Part shown: piece after piece, positions 46,740-56,517 of the stretch
How the letters are laid out: every line of letters starts with the position of its first letter
Numbering within the stretch: the stretch's first letter is position 1
Source of the DNA: Gammaproteobacteria bacterium LSUCC0057
GTDB taxonomy: Bacteria > Pseudomonadota > Gammaproteobacteria > Pseudomonadales > Porticoccaceae
DNA: 64,000 nt
Direction of reading: 5' to 3'
NCBI GenBank assembly: GCA_004535795.1
Contig: SPIA01000001.1
Coordinates: 186,001 to 250,000, forward strand
Made by a program: the position numbers and the translations under genes
Notes under the pieces: model-generated
What the model saw: the letters and a program-made list of their open reading frames with translations, nothing else
Told to the model about the DNA's origin: nothing
The model's database searches: none

Positions 46740-48380
46740 ATGAGCTCAAGTTATCAACAGCTGCGCGACAGCTTTGTCTGGCAGCGGCCAGCACAGTTTA
46801 ACTTCGCCCGCGACGTTATCGACGTTTGGGCGGCCAAAGACCCGCAGCATCTCGCCATCCAGTGGCTCGATGACGTCGGCAATCAAGCCACCATGACCTT
46901 TGCCGAGGTGGCGCAGCGCTCCTGCCAGGTGGCCAACCTGCTCACCTCAATTGGGGTGGCCCGCGGCGACACTGTTTTGCTACTGCTCGGCCGCCAGTTG
47001 GCGTGGTGGGAGGCGACCACCGCCGGGCTGCGTATGGGCGCAGTGGTATCGCCCGGCACCACCCAGCTCTCGGCCAGCGACATTCGCTACCGCATCAATG
47101 CCGCCAAGGCCAGTTGTGTGATTGCCGACCGCGCATTGTGCGAACGCATCGACGCCATCGCCGCCGACTGCCCGACGCTGCGCAGTAAAATAGCCGTCGC
47201 CAACAGCAACCAACCGCAGCAGGCGGCGGCGCCGCTAGCCGACGGCTGGCTGCACTACGAGCAGGCCAGCGCGGCCGCCAGTACGGCATTCGCCTGTGCC
47301 GACACCGCTGGCGAAGAAGACGCGCTCTGCTACTTCACCTCCGGCACCACCGGCTACCCGAAGATGTGTATCCACAACCACCTCTACGGCAGCGGCCATA
47401 TCACCACCGGCAAATACTGGTTAGATCTAAAGCCAGACGATCTGCACTGGAACCTCAGCGATACCGGCTGGGCCAAGGCGGCGTGGAGTAGCTACTTTGG
47501 GCCGTGGCTCTGCGGTGCGGCGATCTTTGTCCACCACGCCAACGGTTTCGATCCGGCGCAGAGTTTGGCGATGTTCAGCCGCTTTCCGATCACCACCTTT
47601 TGCGGCGCCCCCACCATCTACCGTATGTTTGTTTTGCAGCCGTTGCAGTCGCTCGACTTTGGCGCGCTGCGCCACTGTGTCGGCGCCGGCGAGCCGCTCA
47701 ACCCCGAGGTGATTTCGGTCTGGCAGCAGGCCACCGGCCTGGTCATTCGCGACGGCTACGGCCAGACCGAGTCGGTGATTTTGTGCGGCAATATGCCGGC
47801 GATAGAGCCCAAATTTGGCTCGATGGGCAAGCCGATGCCGGGGATCGACCTGGCGGTGATCGACTCGCAAGGCAACCGTCTGGTCGGCGAAGAGGGTGAC
47901 ATCGCTGTGGCGATAGCGCCGCAGCGGCCGCTTGGGCTGTTTAAGGAGTACCGCGGCGAGCCTGAAAAAACTGCCAAATGTTTTCGCGGCGACTGGTATC
48001 TCACTGGCGATCGCGCCATCGTCGACGAGGAAGGCTACTTCTGGTTTGTCGGCCGCAGCGACGATGTCATTCTCTCCAGCGGTTACCGCATCGGCCCGTT
48101 CGAGGTGGAGAGCGCACTGCTCGAACACCCGGCGGTGGCTGAGTCGGCGGTGGTATCGAGTCCCGACCCCGACCGCGGAGAGGTGGTCAAAGCGTTTGTC
48201 GTGTTAGCCGCCGGTCACACCGCCAGTGAGACCCTGGTGGCCGAGCTGCAAGACCACGTCAAAACAGTGACGGCGCCGTATAAATACCCGCGCAAAGTCG
48301 AATTTGTTGAGGCTCTGCCAAAAACTGTCAGCGGCAAAATACGCCGGGTAGAGTTGCGTCAACAAGAGTGGGGCCAGTAG
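46740..48380 (+). CDS. AMP-forming acyl-CoA ligase (ACSM/benzoate-CoA ligase-like)
   Basis: Adenylate-forming ligase of 546 residues: the AMP motif YFTSGTTGYPK, DGYGQTES and a C-terminal LPKTVSGKIRRVELR with the catalytic Lys. LHWNLSDTGWAKAAWSSYFG is typical of medium-chain and aryl-acid ligases. First gene of a three-gene operon with a second ligase and an aldehyde dehydrogenase, so it probably activates the acid that the latter forms. Anthranilate or an arylacetate is a possible substrate; none is proven. Confidence 0.9.
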   Translation: MSSSYQQLRDSFVWQRPAQFNFARDVIDVWAAKDPQHLAIQWLDDVGNQATMTFAEVAQRSCQVANLLTSIGVARGDTVLLLLGRQLAWWEATTAGLRMGAVVSPGTTQLSASDIRYRINAAKASCVIADRALCERIDAIAADCPTLRSKIAVANSNQPQQAAAPLADGWLHYEQASAAASTAFACADTAGEEDALCYFTSGTTGYPKMCIHNHLYGSGHITTGKYWLDLKPDDLHWNLSDTGWAKAAWSSYFGPWLCGAAIFVHHANGFDPAQSLAMFSRFPITTFCGAPTIYRMFVLQPLQSLDFGALRHCVGAGEPLNPEVISVWQQATGLVIRDGYGQTESVILCGNMPAIEPKFGSMGKPMPGIDLAVIDSQGNRLVGEEGDIAVAIAPQRPLGLFKEYRGEPEKTAKCFRGDWYLTGDRAIVDEEGYFWFVGRSDDVILSSGYRIGPFEVESALLEHPAVAESAVVSSPDPDRGEVVKAFVVLAAGHTASETLVAELQDHVKTVTAPYKYPRKVEFVEALPKTVSGKIRRVELRQQEWGQ

Positions 48381-48419
48381 AGCGCCACCCCAATAACGAG
48401 CAACAAGAGAGTGGAACAG

Positions 48420-50111
48420 ATGAACAATAGTGACAACACCCTGAGCTACGGGGCCGGGCCAACCAACCAGCCGCTGCTCAACCAGACCATTGGTGACTGC
48501 TTCGACCAGACCGTTGAGCAGTTTCCCGACGCCCCCGGCCTGATCGCCTGCCACCAAGGGATCCGCTGGAGCTACCGCGAGTATCAGCAGCAGGTCGACC
48601 GCTTGGCGCGCGGCCTGTTGCAGCTGGGTGTCGACAAAGGCGATCGCGTCGGCATCTGGTCGCCCAACCGCTACGAATGGGCGCTGACCCAGTTTGCCAC
48701 CGCTAAAATTGGTGCCATCATGGTCTGTATCAACCCCGCCTACCGGCTCTATGAACTCGAGTACGCGCTAAACAAAGTTGGCTGTAAGCTGCTGATTACC
48801 GCGGCGCAGTTTAAAACCAGCAACTACCTGGCGATGCTCAACGAGCTGGCCCCAGAGCTGGCTGGCCAGCCGGCCAACAGCCGAGCGCCACTGCGCTTGG
48901 CCAAACTGCCCTCACTCCAGTACGTGGTTCGCATGGGCGAAGAGGCCAGCGCCGGCATGTGCAATTTTGCCGAGCTGCTGCTCGACCCGGACAGCGAGCT
49001 CGATGCCCGCTATGCGCAGCGCCGCGCCAGCCTGCAGCCCGACGACGCCATCAATATTCAGTTCACCAGCGGTACCACCGGCTCGCCGAAGGGGGCGACG
49101 CTGACTCATCTGAATATTCTCAACAACGGTAAAGTGGTCGGCGATGGCATGCAGCTCAGCGAGCGCGACCGGCTCTGCATACCGGTGCCGCTCTACCACT
49201 GCTTCGGTATGGTGATGGGCAACCTCGCTTGTATCACCCACGGCAGCGCCGCCATCTACCCCGATGAGGGCTTTGACCCCAAGACCACATTGGCGACAGT
49301 AGAGGCGGAACGCTGCACGGCGCTGCACGGTGTGCCGACTATGTTTATCGCCGAGCTGGATTGCCCGGAGTTTGCCGATTACGATCTAAGCACATTGCGC
49401 ACCGGTATCATGGCCGGCGCCACCTGCCCGGTGGAGGTGATGAAAAAGGTCAACGGCCAGATGCATATGAGCGAGGTGCTGATCGCCTACGGGCAAACCG
49501 AGACCAGCCCGGTTAACCATATGACGGTCGCCGACGACCCGTTCGACAAGCGCACCAGCACCGTCGGCCGCCCCGGACCGCACCTCGAGATCAAGCTGAT
49601 CGATGAGAACGGCGAGATTGTCCGCCGCGGTGAAAAGGGCGAAATCTGCTGCCGCGGCTACTCGGTGATGCAGGGCTACTGGGACGACCCAGAGAAAACT
49701 GCCGAAACCATCGACAGCGAGGGGTGGTTGCACTCCGGCGACCTCGGGGTTATGGACGAGCTCGACTACGTGCAAGTGGTCGGGCGCATCAAAGATATGA
49801 TCATCCGCGGCGGTGAAAATATCTACCCACGCGAGGTCGAGGAGTTTCTCTACACCCACCCGGCCATTCAAGAGGTGCAGGTGTTTGGTGTCCCCGACGC
49901 CAAATACGGCGAGCAGGTCTGTGCCTGGGTGCAGTTAAAACCGGGCCAACAGCTCACCGCTGAGCAGCTGCGCGATTTTTGCAACGACAAAATTACCCAC
50001 TTTAAAGTGCCCAAAATTATCCGCTTTGTCAGCGAATACCCGATGACGGTCACTGGCAAAATTCAGAAATTTATTATGCGCGAGCAGATGGTCGCCGAGC
50101 TGGGTCTATAA
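48420..50111 (+). CDS. AMP-forming fatty-acyl/aryl-CoA ligase (ACSF2/FadD-like)
   Basis: Ligase of about 563 residues with [32 protein letters not shown] and the C-terminal [15 protein letters not shown]. The ATG at 48420 lies eight bases after GAGAG; a GTG at 48411 is in the same frame. The sequence is unlike the first ligase, so the two probably act on different acids. It is 39 bases after the first ligase and 41 before the aldehyde dehydrogenase. Confidence 0.9.
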   Translation: MNNSDNTLSYGAGPTNQPLLNQTIGDCFDQTVEQFPDAPGLIACHQGIRWSYREYQQQVDRLARGLLQLGVDKGDRVGIWSPNRYEWALTQFATAKIGAIMVCINPAYRLYELEYALNKVGCKLLITAAQFKTSNYLAMLNELAPELAGQPANSRAPLRLAKLPSLQYVVRMGEEASAGMCNFAELLLDPDSELDARYAQRRASLQPDDAINIQFTSGTTGSPKGATLTHLNILNNGKVVGDGMQLSERDRLCIPVPLYHCFGMVMGNLACITHGSAAIYPDEGFDPKTTLATVEAERCTALHGVPTMFIAELDCPEFADYDLSTLRTGIMAGATCPVEVMKKVNGQMHMSEVLIAYGQTETSPVNHMTVADDPFDKRTSTVGRPGPHLEIKLIDENGEIVRRGEKGEICCRGYSVMQGYWDDPEKTAETIDSEGWLHSGDLGVMDELDYVQVVGRIKDMIIRGGENIYPREVEEFLYTHPAIQEVQVFGVPDAKYGEQVCAWVQLKPGQQLTAEQLRDFCNDKITHFKVPKIIRFVSEYPMTVTGKIQKFIMREQMVAELGL

Positions 50112-50152
50112 CTTCAAAAAATGCGAATAACTGACAAGACGAGGGTATCACT

Positions 50153-51577
50153 ATGAAAGAGTACAAAATGCTGATTAACGGTCAACTGGTGGCCGGGGCA
50201 ACATCGATCGAGGTCATCAACCCGGCCAATGAGCAGCTGGTCGCCCACTGCCCAGTCGCCAGCGAGGCGCAGCTTGACGAGGCGGTGGCCGCGGCCAACG
50301 CCGCATTCCCGGCCTGGGCGGCGCACAGTTACGCCGAGCGCGGCGCGCTGATTAAACAGCTCTGTGGCGCCATCGCCGACAACGCCGAAGAGTTTGCCCA
50401 GCTGTTGACTCAAGAGCAGGGTAAACCGCTGGCGGCGGCGCGCGACGAGGTGATGTTTGCCCAATACTTTGCCAACTACTTCGCCGAGCAGACCATCGAA
50501 CCGGAGCTGCTCAGCGAGGACGACAACCAGCGCCTCGAGGTGCTGCGCCGACCGCTAGGGGTAGTGGCGGGGATCTGCCCGTGGAACTTCCCGCTGCTGA
50601 TCACCCTCTACAAACTCGCCCCGGCACTGGTGGCCGGCAACACGCTCATTATTAAGCCGGCGCCAACCACGCCGCTCACCTCGCTGCGCCTGGCCGAGTT
50701 TGCTGCAGAAATCTTCCCCGCTGGGGTGGTCAATATCATCAGCGACGACAATAGCTTGGGCCAGGCGATCACCAGCCACCCGGGTATCGCTAAGATCTCC
50801 TTTACCGGCTCCACGCCGACCGGCAAAAAAATCATGGCCTCAGCGGCCGGTACCCTCAAGCGGCTGACGCTGGAGCTGGGCGGCAACGACGCCGCCATCG
50901 TGCTCGACGATGTCGACCCGAAAGCGGCCGCCGAGGGTATCTTTGGCGCCTCGTTTATCAACTCCGGGCAGGTCTGTATCGCCCTCAAGCGGCTCTATGT
51001 CCACGACTCGATCTACGACCAACTGTGTGCCGAGATCGGCGCCTTGGCCAATGCCGCCGTGGTCGGTGACGGCAGCCGCGAAGGGGTGCAGTTTGGCCCA
51101 GTGCAAAATCGCATGCAGTACCAAAAGGTCTGTGACTACATCGCCGATGCCAAAGCCAATGGCAACATTATCGCCGGCGGCGAGATCCCTGCTGGCCCAG
51201 GCTTTATTGTGCCGCTCACGGTGGTACGCGATATTACCGACGGCGCCCGCGTCGTCGACGAAGAGCCGTTTGGCCCAGTGTTGCCGATTGTCCGCTACAG
51301 CGACCTCGACGACGCTATCGCCCGCGCCAACGCCTCAGAGTTCGGTCTGGGCGGCTCGGTCTGGTCGTCCAATCCCGAGCGCGCCCACGCCGTGGCTGAA
51401 CAGCTCGACACCGGTACGGTGTGGATCAACCAGCACTGCGCCTTCGGCCCCAATATCCCGTTTCCACCCGCCAAGCAGTCCGGCTTGGGGGTCGAGTGGG
51501 GGCGCGAAGGGCTACTCGAGTTCACCGCGATGAAGGTGATCAACATCAACAAGGCGTACAGCAATCCGGTTCACTAA
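50153..51577 (+). CDS. NAD(P)-dependent aldehyde dehydrogenase
   Basis: ALDH-superfamily enzyme of 474 residues: the Glu motif LELGGNDAAIV, the catalytic Cys275 in FINSGQVCIA, and a GICPWNFPLL cofactor-site motif. It probably oxidises the aldehyde made by the amine dehydrogenase to a carboxylic acid, in the same operon as two CoA ligases. Ends at a strong terminator. Confidence 0.93.
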   Translation: MKEYKMLINGQLVAGATSIEVINPANEQLVAHCPVASEAQLDEAVAAANAAFPAWAAHSYAERGALIKQLCGAIADNAEEFAQLLTQEQGKPLAAARDEVMFAQYFANYFAEQTIEPELLSEDDNQRLEVLRRPLGVVAGICPWNFPLLITLYKLAPALVAGNTLIIKPAPTTPLTSLRLAEFAAEIFPAGVVNIISDDNSLGQAITSHPGIAKISFTGSTPTGKKIMASAAGTLKRLTLELGGNDAAIVLDDVDPKAAAEGIFGASFINSGQVCIALKRLYVHDSIYDQLCAEIGALANAAVVGDGSREGVQFGPVQNRMQYQKVCDYIADAKANGNIIAGGEIPAGPGFIVPLTVVRDITDGARVVDEEPFGPVLPIVRYSDLDDAIARANASEFGLGGSVWSSNPERAHAVAEQLDTGTVWINQHCAFGPNIPFPPAKQSGLGVEWGREGLLEFTAMKVININKAYSNPVH

Positions 51578-51594
51578 CCTTTAGTGTCGCCACT

Positions 51595-51624
51595 AAAAAC
51601 CGCGCTTAACAGCGCGGTTTTTTT
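51595..51624 (+). terminator. Rho-independent terminator after the aldehyde dehydrogenase gene
   Basis: AAAAACCGCGC pairs with GCGCGGTTTTTTT around a six-base loop, 18 bases after the stop codon. Confidence 0.92.
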
Positions 51625-51649
51625 CTGGGAGAAAATAACTAGATCAATT

Positions 51650-51691
51650 TTTTAGCGGGTTGAGATCCCGGCTCAAGGCCAGGATGACTGC
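51650..51691 (+). repeat. Intergenic direct repeat, copy 1
   Basis: A 42-base unit starting TTTTAGCGGG and holding AGATCCCGGCTCAAGG; a near copy lies at 51815-51856. It belongs to a 230-base repeat-rich spacer between the convergent aldehyde dehydrogenase and transporter genes, which has no convincing gene. Confidence 0.75.
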
Positions 51692-51722
51692 GATGGGTGT
51701 AAGCGTTGATTCCTGCGATCGC

Positions 51723-51810
51723 CATCCCGGACCATATGCCACCCCATTCCGGACCATGTGCCACCCACACTATGGTCATCCCGGACCGCGCGTAGCGCGA
51801 GATCCGGGAT
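51723..51810. repeat. REP-like element cluster
   Basis: Three copies of CAT(C/T)CCGGACC at 51723, 51745 and 51777. The third is part of a nested hairpin: ATCCCGGA (51778-51785) pairs with TCCGGGAT (51803-51810), and CGCGC with GCGCG inside it. Such palindromes are common dispersed repeats in proteobacteria. Confidence 0.75.
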
Positions 51811-51814
51811 CTTC

Positions 51815-51856
51815 TTTTAGCGGGGTAAGATCCCGGCTCAAGGGCGGGATAACGGC
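51815..51856 (+). repeat. Intergenic direct repeat, copy 2
   Basis: Second copy of the 42-base unit at 51650-51691, with seven or so differences. Copies flank the REP-like hairpins. Confidence 0.75.
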
Positions 51857-51897
51857 ACAAGGCCGGGGTGTAACTGCATAGCTGAGTCAGCGATGCG

Positions 51898-53595
51898 TCA
51901 GTGCTTGGCCACCTCCAGCGCTTGGTCGGTACCGTACTCTGATCGAATCAGCAGGTCGTGATAGTTTTGGCGGTCTATGGCGGCGCGCTCTGAGCGGTCT
52001 GCTTTGGATACCAAGTAGGTCACCGCGAAAGCGATCGGCATTGTGAATAGCGCTGGGTAGTTGTAGGGGAACAGCGCCTGCTCGTTGCCGAGTACGCTCA
52101 CCCACACCTGCGGGCCTATGACAATCAGCACTACCGAGGCGATGAGGCCGATGACCGCCCCCCAGATCGCACCGCGGGTGGTGGTACCGGCCCAGAACAG
52201 CGCCATAAACAGCACCGGGAAGTTCACCGAGGCGGCGACCACCATCGGCATCGCCGCCAAAAAGGCGACGTTCTCTTTTTGGAACAAAATACCCAGCGCA
52301 ATGGCAATAATGCCGATCGCCACGGTGGTGATGCGGGTGATGCGCAGCTCGGTGGCGGCGTCGGGCTCGCCCTTGCAGATAATGCCGGCGTAGAGGTCGT
52401 GCGAAATCGCCGCTGCCCCCGACACGGTGAGTCCGGCGACCACGGCCAGAATGGTGGCAAACGCCACCGCCGACATAAAGCCCATCAGCAGATCGCCGCC
52501 GACCGCGTTGGCGAGGTGGATGGCGACCATATTGCCGCCACCGATGATTTTGCCGTCGACAAACAGCTCGGGCTGTTGGTAGAGCAGGTAGATGGTGCCA
52601 AAGCCGATGATGATCAGCGCTAGATAGAAGTAGCCGATCAGCGTCGAGGCGACAAACACCGACTGCTTGGCCTCTTTAATATTGGCGACGGTAAACAGCC
52701 GCATCAGAATATGCGGCAGGCCGAGTATGCCAAAGGCCATCGACACCAGTACCGTGGCGACCTGAATCGGGTCGTTGTAGAGCACCCCGGGGTTGAGGAT
52801 CGCCTCGCCACGGGGGTGGTTGGCGACCGCGCCGGCGAGCACCGCGTCAAAACTGAAACCGGCCTCCAGCAGCACCAAAAAGGCGATGATGGTCGCGCCC
52901 GAGAGCAGCAGTACCGCTTTAATAATCTGCACCCAGGTGGTGGCCAGCATGCCGCCAAAGGTGACATAGGCGATCACCAGCACACCAACGGTGATCACTG
53001 CAGTCTCGTACGGTAGGCCGAACAGCAGCTGGATCAGCTTGCCGGCGCCGACCATCTGCGCGATCAGATACATCACCACCACAGTAATGGTGCCGCCGAT
53101 ACCGACCACGCGAATTTTGTCGCGCTGCAGCCGCAGCGACACCACATCGGTAAAGGTGTAGCTGCCCATGTTGCGGATGCGTTTGGCCAGCAAAAACAGC
53201 AGCATCGGCCAGCCAGCCATGGCGCCAATGGCAAAGATCAGGCCGTCAAAACCGTAGGCAAACATCAGCCCGCTAATACCGAGGAAGGAGGCCGCCGACA
53301 TAAAGTCCCCGGCGATCGCGGTGCCGTTCTGCACCCCGCTGATGTTGCCGCCGGCGGTGTAAAAGTCGCTGCTGCTGCGGGTCTGCTTCGACGACCAGTA
53401 GCTGATGCCGAGCGTCGACACCACAAAGATCATGAACATTACAATCGCGGTAGTGTTGACCGGCTGTTGCTCAACCGCCCCCTCGACGGCGCCGGCGGCA
53501 GTTGCCAGCGAGCTGGTGGCGAGTGCGGCTAACAGCGCCACAGCAGCAAAAACGGTAGTGGCCGCCGAGCGGGCGGTAGTGGCAGAGTGACTCAT
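51898..53595 (-). CDS. Sodium:solute symporter (ActP/monocarboxylate type)
   Basis: SSS-family transporter of 565 residues with about 13 membrane segments after a signal-like N-terminus. GNISGVQNGTAIAGDFMSAA and FATILAVVAGLTVSGAAAI are typical of ActP-like acetate/monocarboxylate permeases. A DUF485 partner gene lies 45 bases upstream. As last gene of the Rieske/CoA-ligase operon it probably imports the carboxylate those enzymes use. Confidence 0.92.
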   Translation of the reverse strand: MSHSATTARSAATTVFAAVALLAALATSSLATAAGAVEGAVEQQPVNTTAIVMFMIFVVSTLGISYWSSKQTRSSSDFYTAGGNISGVQNGTAIAGDFMSAASFLGISGLMFAYGFDGLIFAIGAMAGWPMLLFLLAKRIRNMGSYTFTDVVSLRLQRDKIRVVGIGGTITVVVMYLIAQMVGAGKLIQLLFGLPYETAVITVGVLVIAYVTFGGMLATTWVQIIKAVLLLSGATIIAFLVLLEAGFSFDAVLAGAVANHPRGEAILNPGVLYNDPIQVATVLVSMAFGILGLPHILMRLFTVANIKEAKQSVFVASTLIGYFYLALIIIGFGTIYLLYQQPELFVDGKIIGGGNMVAIHLANAVGGDLLMGFMSAVAFATILAVVAGLTVSGAAAISHDLYAGIICKGEPDAATELRITRITTVAIGIIAIALGILFQKENVAFLAAMPMVVAASVNFPVLFMALFWAGTTTRGAIWGAVIGLIASVVLIVIGPQVWVSVLGNEQALFPYNYPALFTMPIAFAVTYLVSKADRSERAAIDRQNYHDLLIRSEYGTDQALEVAKH

Positions 53596-53640
53596 GGTGG
53601 TATTCTCTTTTTTATGTGGGCCTATGGCGCGGCCGGCGGG

Positions 53641-53886
53641 CTACTTGCGCAGGTGCAAAAACAGTTTTTCCATAGCGACAAACAGCACAATCAGGCCGGC
53701 GATCAGCCACAGTGCACCGCTGATGTGGTCGCTAAAGTAGGGGCGGCTGAGCCAGCTCCCGGCATCGGTGTAGAGCGCCACCACGGTAGAGTAAAAAAGT
53801 AGAAAAACGCCGGTAAAGATAAACCGTTGGCGCACATTGGCGGCGATATCGCGGCGCTGTTGGTGCTCTTGCTGCTGTTGGTCCAT
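53641..53886 (-). CDS. DUF485 membrane protein (YjcH-like)
   Basis: 81-residue protein with two hydrophobic segments (FIFTGVFLLFYSTVVALY and SGALWLIAGLIVLFVAMEKLF), always or often found before ActP-type symporters. A GGGGGAG site precedes the ATG. Function unknown; thought to assist the transporter. Confidence 0.88.
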   Translation of the reverse strand: MDQQQQEHQQRRDIAANVRQRFIFTGVFLLFYSTVVALYTDAGSWLSRPYFSDHISGALWLIAGLIVLFVAMEKLFLHLRK

Positions 53887-53911
53887 AACTCCCCCTGTGC
53901 TCGAGTGGCAC

Positions 53912-54394
53912 TTATAAGTAAATAGTCAGCGACTTGTGTGGTGCATCGCAGTTGATCAGCTGCACTTTCTTGTGGCGAATCTTAAAGCTGTTATCGGTCG
54001 CTATCAAATGGTGCAGGTAGGTGCCGGCGTAGAGTCGCTGTTCGCGGCGGTAGTAGAGCACACATTGGAAGTTAGAGGTTACCACCAAGTCGCCCTGTTG
54101 GTTGCGGCCGCTACAGCGGACATTGCCAATAATATGCGAGGCGCGCACGCTGTGGTCTTTGCTGGCGGCGCGGGGGTGGACAAAGTTACGCCGCCGTACC
54201 TCCATCATCACCCGGTCGTCGTAGAAGATCGAGACGTGGTTGAGCGGGTCGGGCTGATTGGGTATCACCGGCATCCAGTAGCTGCCATCCTCGCTGTAGA
54301 GCTCTATCCAGCGGTCTAGATCGGGGTTATCGAGCAAGTTGGCCTCGTCGTAGAGAAAATGCTCAATGGCACGCAGGTCTACACTGTCACTCAT
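53912..54394 (-). CDS. Rieske oxygenase beta (small) subunit
   Basis: 160-residue cone-shaped beta subunit of a ring-hydroxylating dioxygenase (FLYDEANLLDNPDLDRWIEL, SGRNQQGDLVVTSNFQ). The ATG at 54394 has a perfect GGAGGTGA site and overlaps the alpha gene by eight bases. An open frame upstream to 54616 is the overlap with alpha. Confidence 0.92.
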   Translation of the reverse strand: MSDSVDLRAIEHFLYDEANLLDNPDLDRWIELYSEDGSYWMPVIPNQPDPLNHVSIFYDDRVMMEVRRRNFVHPRAASKDHSVRASHIIGNVRCSGRNQQGDLVVTSNFQCVLYYRREQRLYAGTYLHHLIATDNSFKIRHKKVQLINCDAPHKSLTIYL

Positions 54395-55751
54395 CGCTGT
54401 CACCTCCGGTCGGTATATGATGGGCCAGCTTGCCCATGTAGGCCTGCCAAGCTTGGTACTGGGTGCGCATATCCAGGTCGCTGGTGCCGCCGCCGACGGT
54501 GCGGTCGGCGAGTTGTTTGTCGCGATTGTAGTGGCGGTGCATCTCCACCCAGTCGCTGCCGGTCGACTGCAAGCCATCTTGAATCCGGCTGTAGGCCTCC
54601 AGATCGTCTGGGCCAACCATCGATGCCGACGAGTTGATCAGCCGCGAGTAGAGCAGGGTGCGTTGCAACATCTCGTCGGGCGCCCCTTTAAGGCGGAACG
54701 ACCAGGTCTCAATAATGCACTTGTCTACTGCAATCGGCCGCACCACGCGGATGTTCTGCACGGCACTTTTAATGGTCAGCGACGGGTAGTAGAGGGTGTT
54801 GTGGGTGTTAAACGCCAGGATCTCTCTGCTGCGCTGCTCGCCGTAGCTGGCCACCATCGCTGCCCAGTAGTCGGGGTTGACGCTATAGTTGGCGTGGATG
54901 CTGGTTTTACCGCCATCGTAGTGGTGGCCGTAGGCAAAGCCGGTAATGCCAGAATCCTCAAAGTTCTCGTAGGAGGCGCCAAACGGCGGAATAATCTCCG
55001 CCTCGGCGCGCTGGCTGCTGGCCTCGGGCGGCAGCGTAGCGATATAGTCCTCGGCCGCCTGCACCACCGACTGGTGGGTGACCATCGGGTGCATGGTATC
55101 GTTGAGGTTCTCTAAAAACAGCTTCCAGTTGCAGTCATGCTGGTAGCGCAGCACCCCACCGGCCACCTCCACCTCGCCCTCGGGGGCGCGGTCGCAGAGG
55201 TTGTCGAATACCTCGGCAGCACCACCGAGCCATTCATTGAGCTCAACTATAGTGTCACTGAGGGTGGCAAAGACAAAGCCGCGATAGCTGGCGCTGCGCA
55301 CCTTTTGCAGGTTGTTTTGCGGGTCCTTGGGGTCGAATCCGGTGCCTTCGTAGCCGGCTTCGTTGGGGATTTTTAACAGCGTGCCGTCGGTGTTAAAGGT
55401 CCAGCCGTGGTAGCAGCAGCGAAATGCCCGCGCGTTGCCGTCGACGGTGTCCACCAACTTGGCGCCCTTGTGGGCACAGCGGTTGTGCAGCACATGGACC
55501 GCGCCACTGCGGTCGCGCACTAAGATCACCGGCACGCGGTGGTTGATGTGGGTGGTGTAGAAGTCACCATGGTTTTTAACCTGGCTCTCGTGACCGATAA
55601 AGATCCACGCCTGGCCCCAGATGCGGGCCATCTCCAGTTCAAAAATCTGTTCATCAATATAGACACTGCGGTGCAGCTTGGTGGGTTGGATTAACGCCGC
55701 CAGTGCGGCATCGTCGATCGGCGGGCTGGTGGGGTCGAAGGTGTGAATCAT
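54387..55751 (-). CDS. Rieske oxygenase alpha (large) subunit
   Basis: Catalytic subunit of 454 residues. The Rieske centre is CAHKGAKLVD with CCYHGWTF (C-x-H...C-x2-H), and the mononuclear iron ligands are in NDTMHPMVTH with a later Asp. Aromatic-acid-type alpha subunit; it hydroxylates its substrate using O2. A GAGGAG site precedes the ATG. No ferredoxin or reductase gene lies in the operon, which is unusual. The substrate is unknown. Confidence 0.93.
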   Translation of the reverse strand: MIHTFDPTSPPIDDAALAALIQPTKLHRSVYIDEQIFELEMARIWGQAWIFIGHESQVKNHGDFYTTHINHRVPVILVRDRSGAVHVLHNRCAHKGAKLVDTVDGNARAFRCCYHGWTFNTDGTLLKIPNEAGYEGTGFDPKDPQNNLQKVRSASYRGFVFATLSDTIVELNEWLGGAAEVFDNLCDRAPEGEVEVAGGVLRYQHDCNWKLFLENLNDTMHPMVTHQSVVQAAEDYIATLPPEASSQRAEAEIIPPFGASYENFEDSGITGFAYGHHYDGGKTSIHANYSVNPDYWAAMVASYGEQRSREILAFNTHNTLYYPSLTIKSAVQNIRVVRPIAVDKCIIETWSFRLKGAPDEMLQRTLLYSRLINSSASMVGPDDLEAYSRIQDGLQSTGSDWVEMHRHYNRDKQLADRTVGGGTSDLDMRTQYQAWQAYMGKLAHHIPTGGDSDE

Positions 55752-55779
55752 CGCTTGCGCTCCTCGGCCTATTGAGGGG

Positions 55780-56517
55780 TTAAATGGTCAGTGAGCCGAC
55801 GCTGGCACCACCGCAGACAAACAGTGTCTGGCCGGTGATAAAGCTGTTGTCGGTGTCGCACAAAAAGCGCACGGCGCGGGCGACATCGGCCGGTTGGCCG
55901 AGCCGCTGCACCGGTATCGAGGCGGCGATACGCGCCTCTTGCTCGCTCGCTTTGGCCACCGCGGCCTCAAACATTTCGGTGTCGGCAATCGGCCCCGGTG
56001 CCACCGCATTGACGGTGATGCCGTGGCCAGCCAGCTCGAGGGCGAGGGTGCGGGTCAAGCCAATCATGCCGGCCTTGGTGGCCGAGTAGCTGCTGCGGGT
56101 CTGCAACCCCAGCGCGGCGCGTGAGGTGACATTGACGATGCGCCCGCACCCGGCCCGTTTCATCGCCGGTAAAAACGCCTGGGTGAGGGCGATAGCCGCA
56201 GCCAGATGAACCTCGGTGAGATAGCTGAGGTCCTCGAGTTGTACCGCCTCAATCAGCGCCGCGCGAATCAGCCCAGCGTTGTGTACCAGCACCGTCACCT
56301 CGTGCTGGTCGGCCAGCAGCGCAGCCACTGTGGCGGTTGCCGCGCGGTCGGCCAGATCAACGCTGACATTGTGCAGCTGCGGGTGGCTAAAATTGGCCGG
56401 CCGCCGCGATAGGTTGATCACTGTGAGGCCGTCATCTAACAGGTGCTGGCAGATGCTGGCGCCGATACCGGTACTGCCGCCGGTGACCACCGCGGTGCGT
56501 TGGCTAGGTGTGCTCAT
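55780..56517 (-). CDS. Short-chain dehydrogenase/reductase
   Basis: NAD(P) enzyme of 245 residues: TGGSTGIGASIC and the catalytic YSATKAG. It probably oxidises the cis-diol made by the Rieske oxygenase or a hydroxyacyl-CoA. The ATG at 56517 overlaps the DUF35 gene stop (ATGA); an upstream open frame to 56613 is overlap only. Confidence 0.9.
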   Translation of the reverse strand: MSTPSQRTAVVTGGSTGIGASICQHLLDDGLTVINLSRRPANFSHPQLHNVSVDLADRAATATVAALLADQHEVTVLVHNAGLIRAALIEAVQLEDLSYLTEVHLAAAIALTQAFLPAMKRAGCGRIVNVTSRAALGLQTRSSYSATKAGMIGLTRTLALELAGHGITVNAVAPGPIADTEMFEAAVAKASEQEARIAASIPVQRLGQPADVARAVRFLCDTDNSFITGQTLFVCGGASVGSLTI

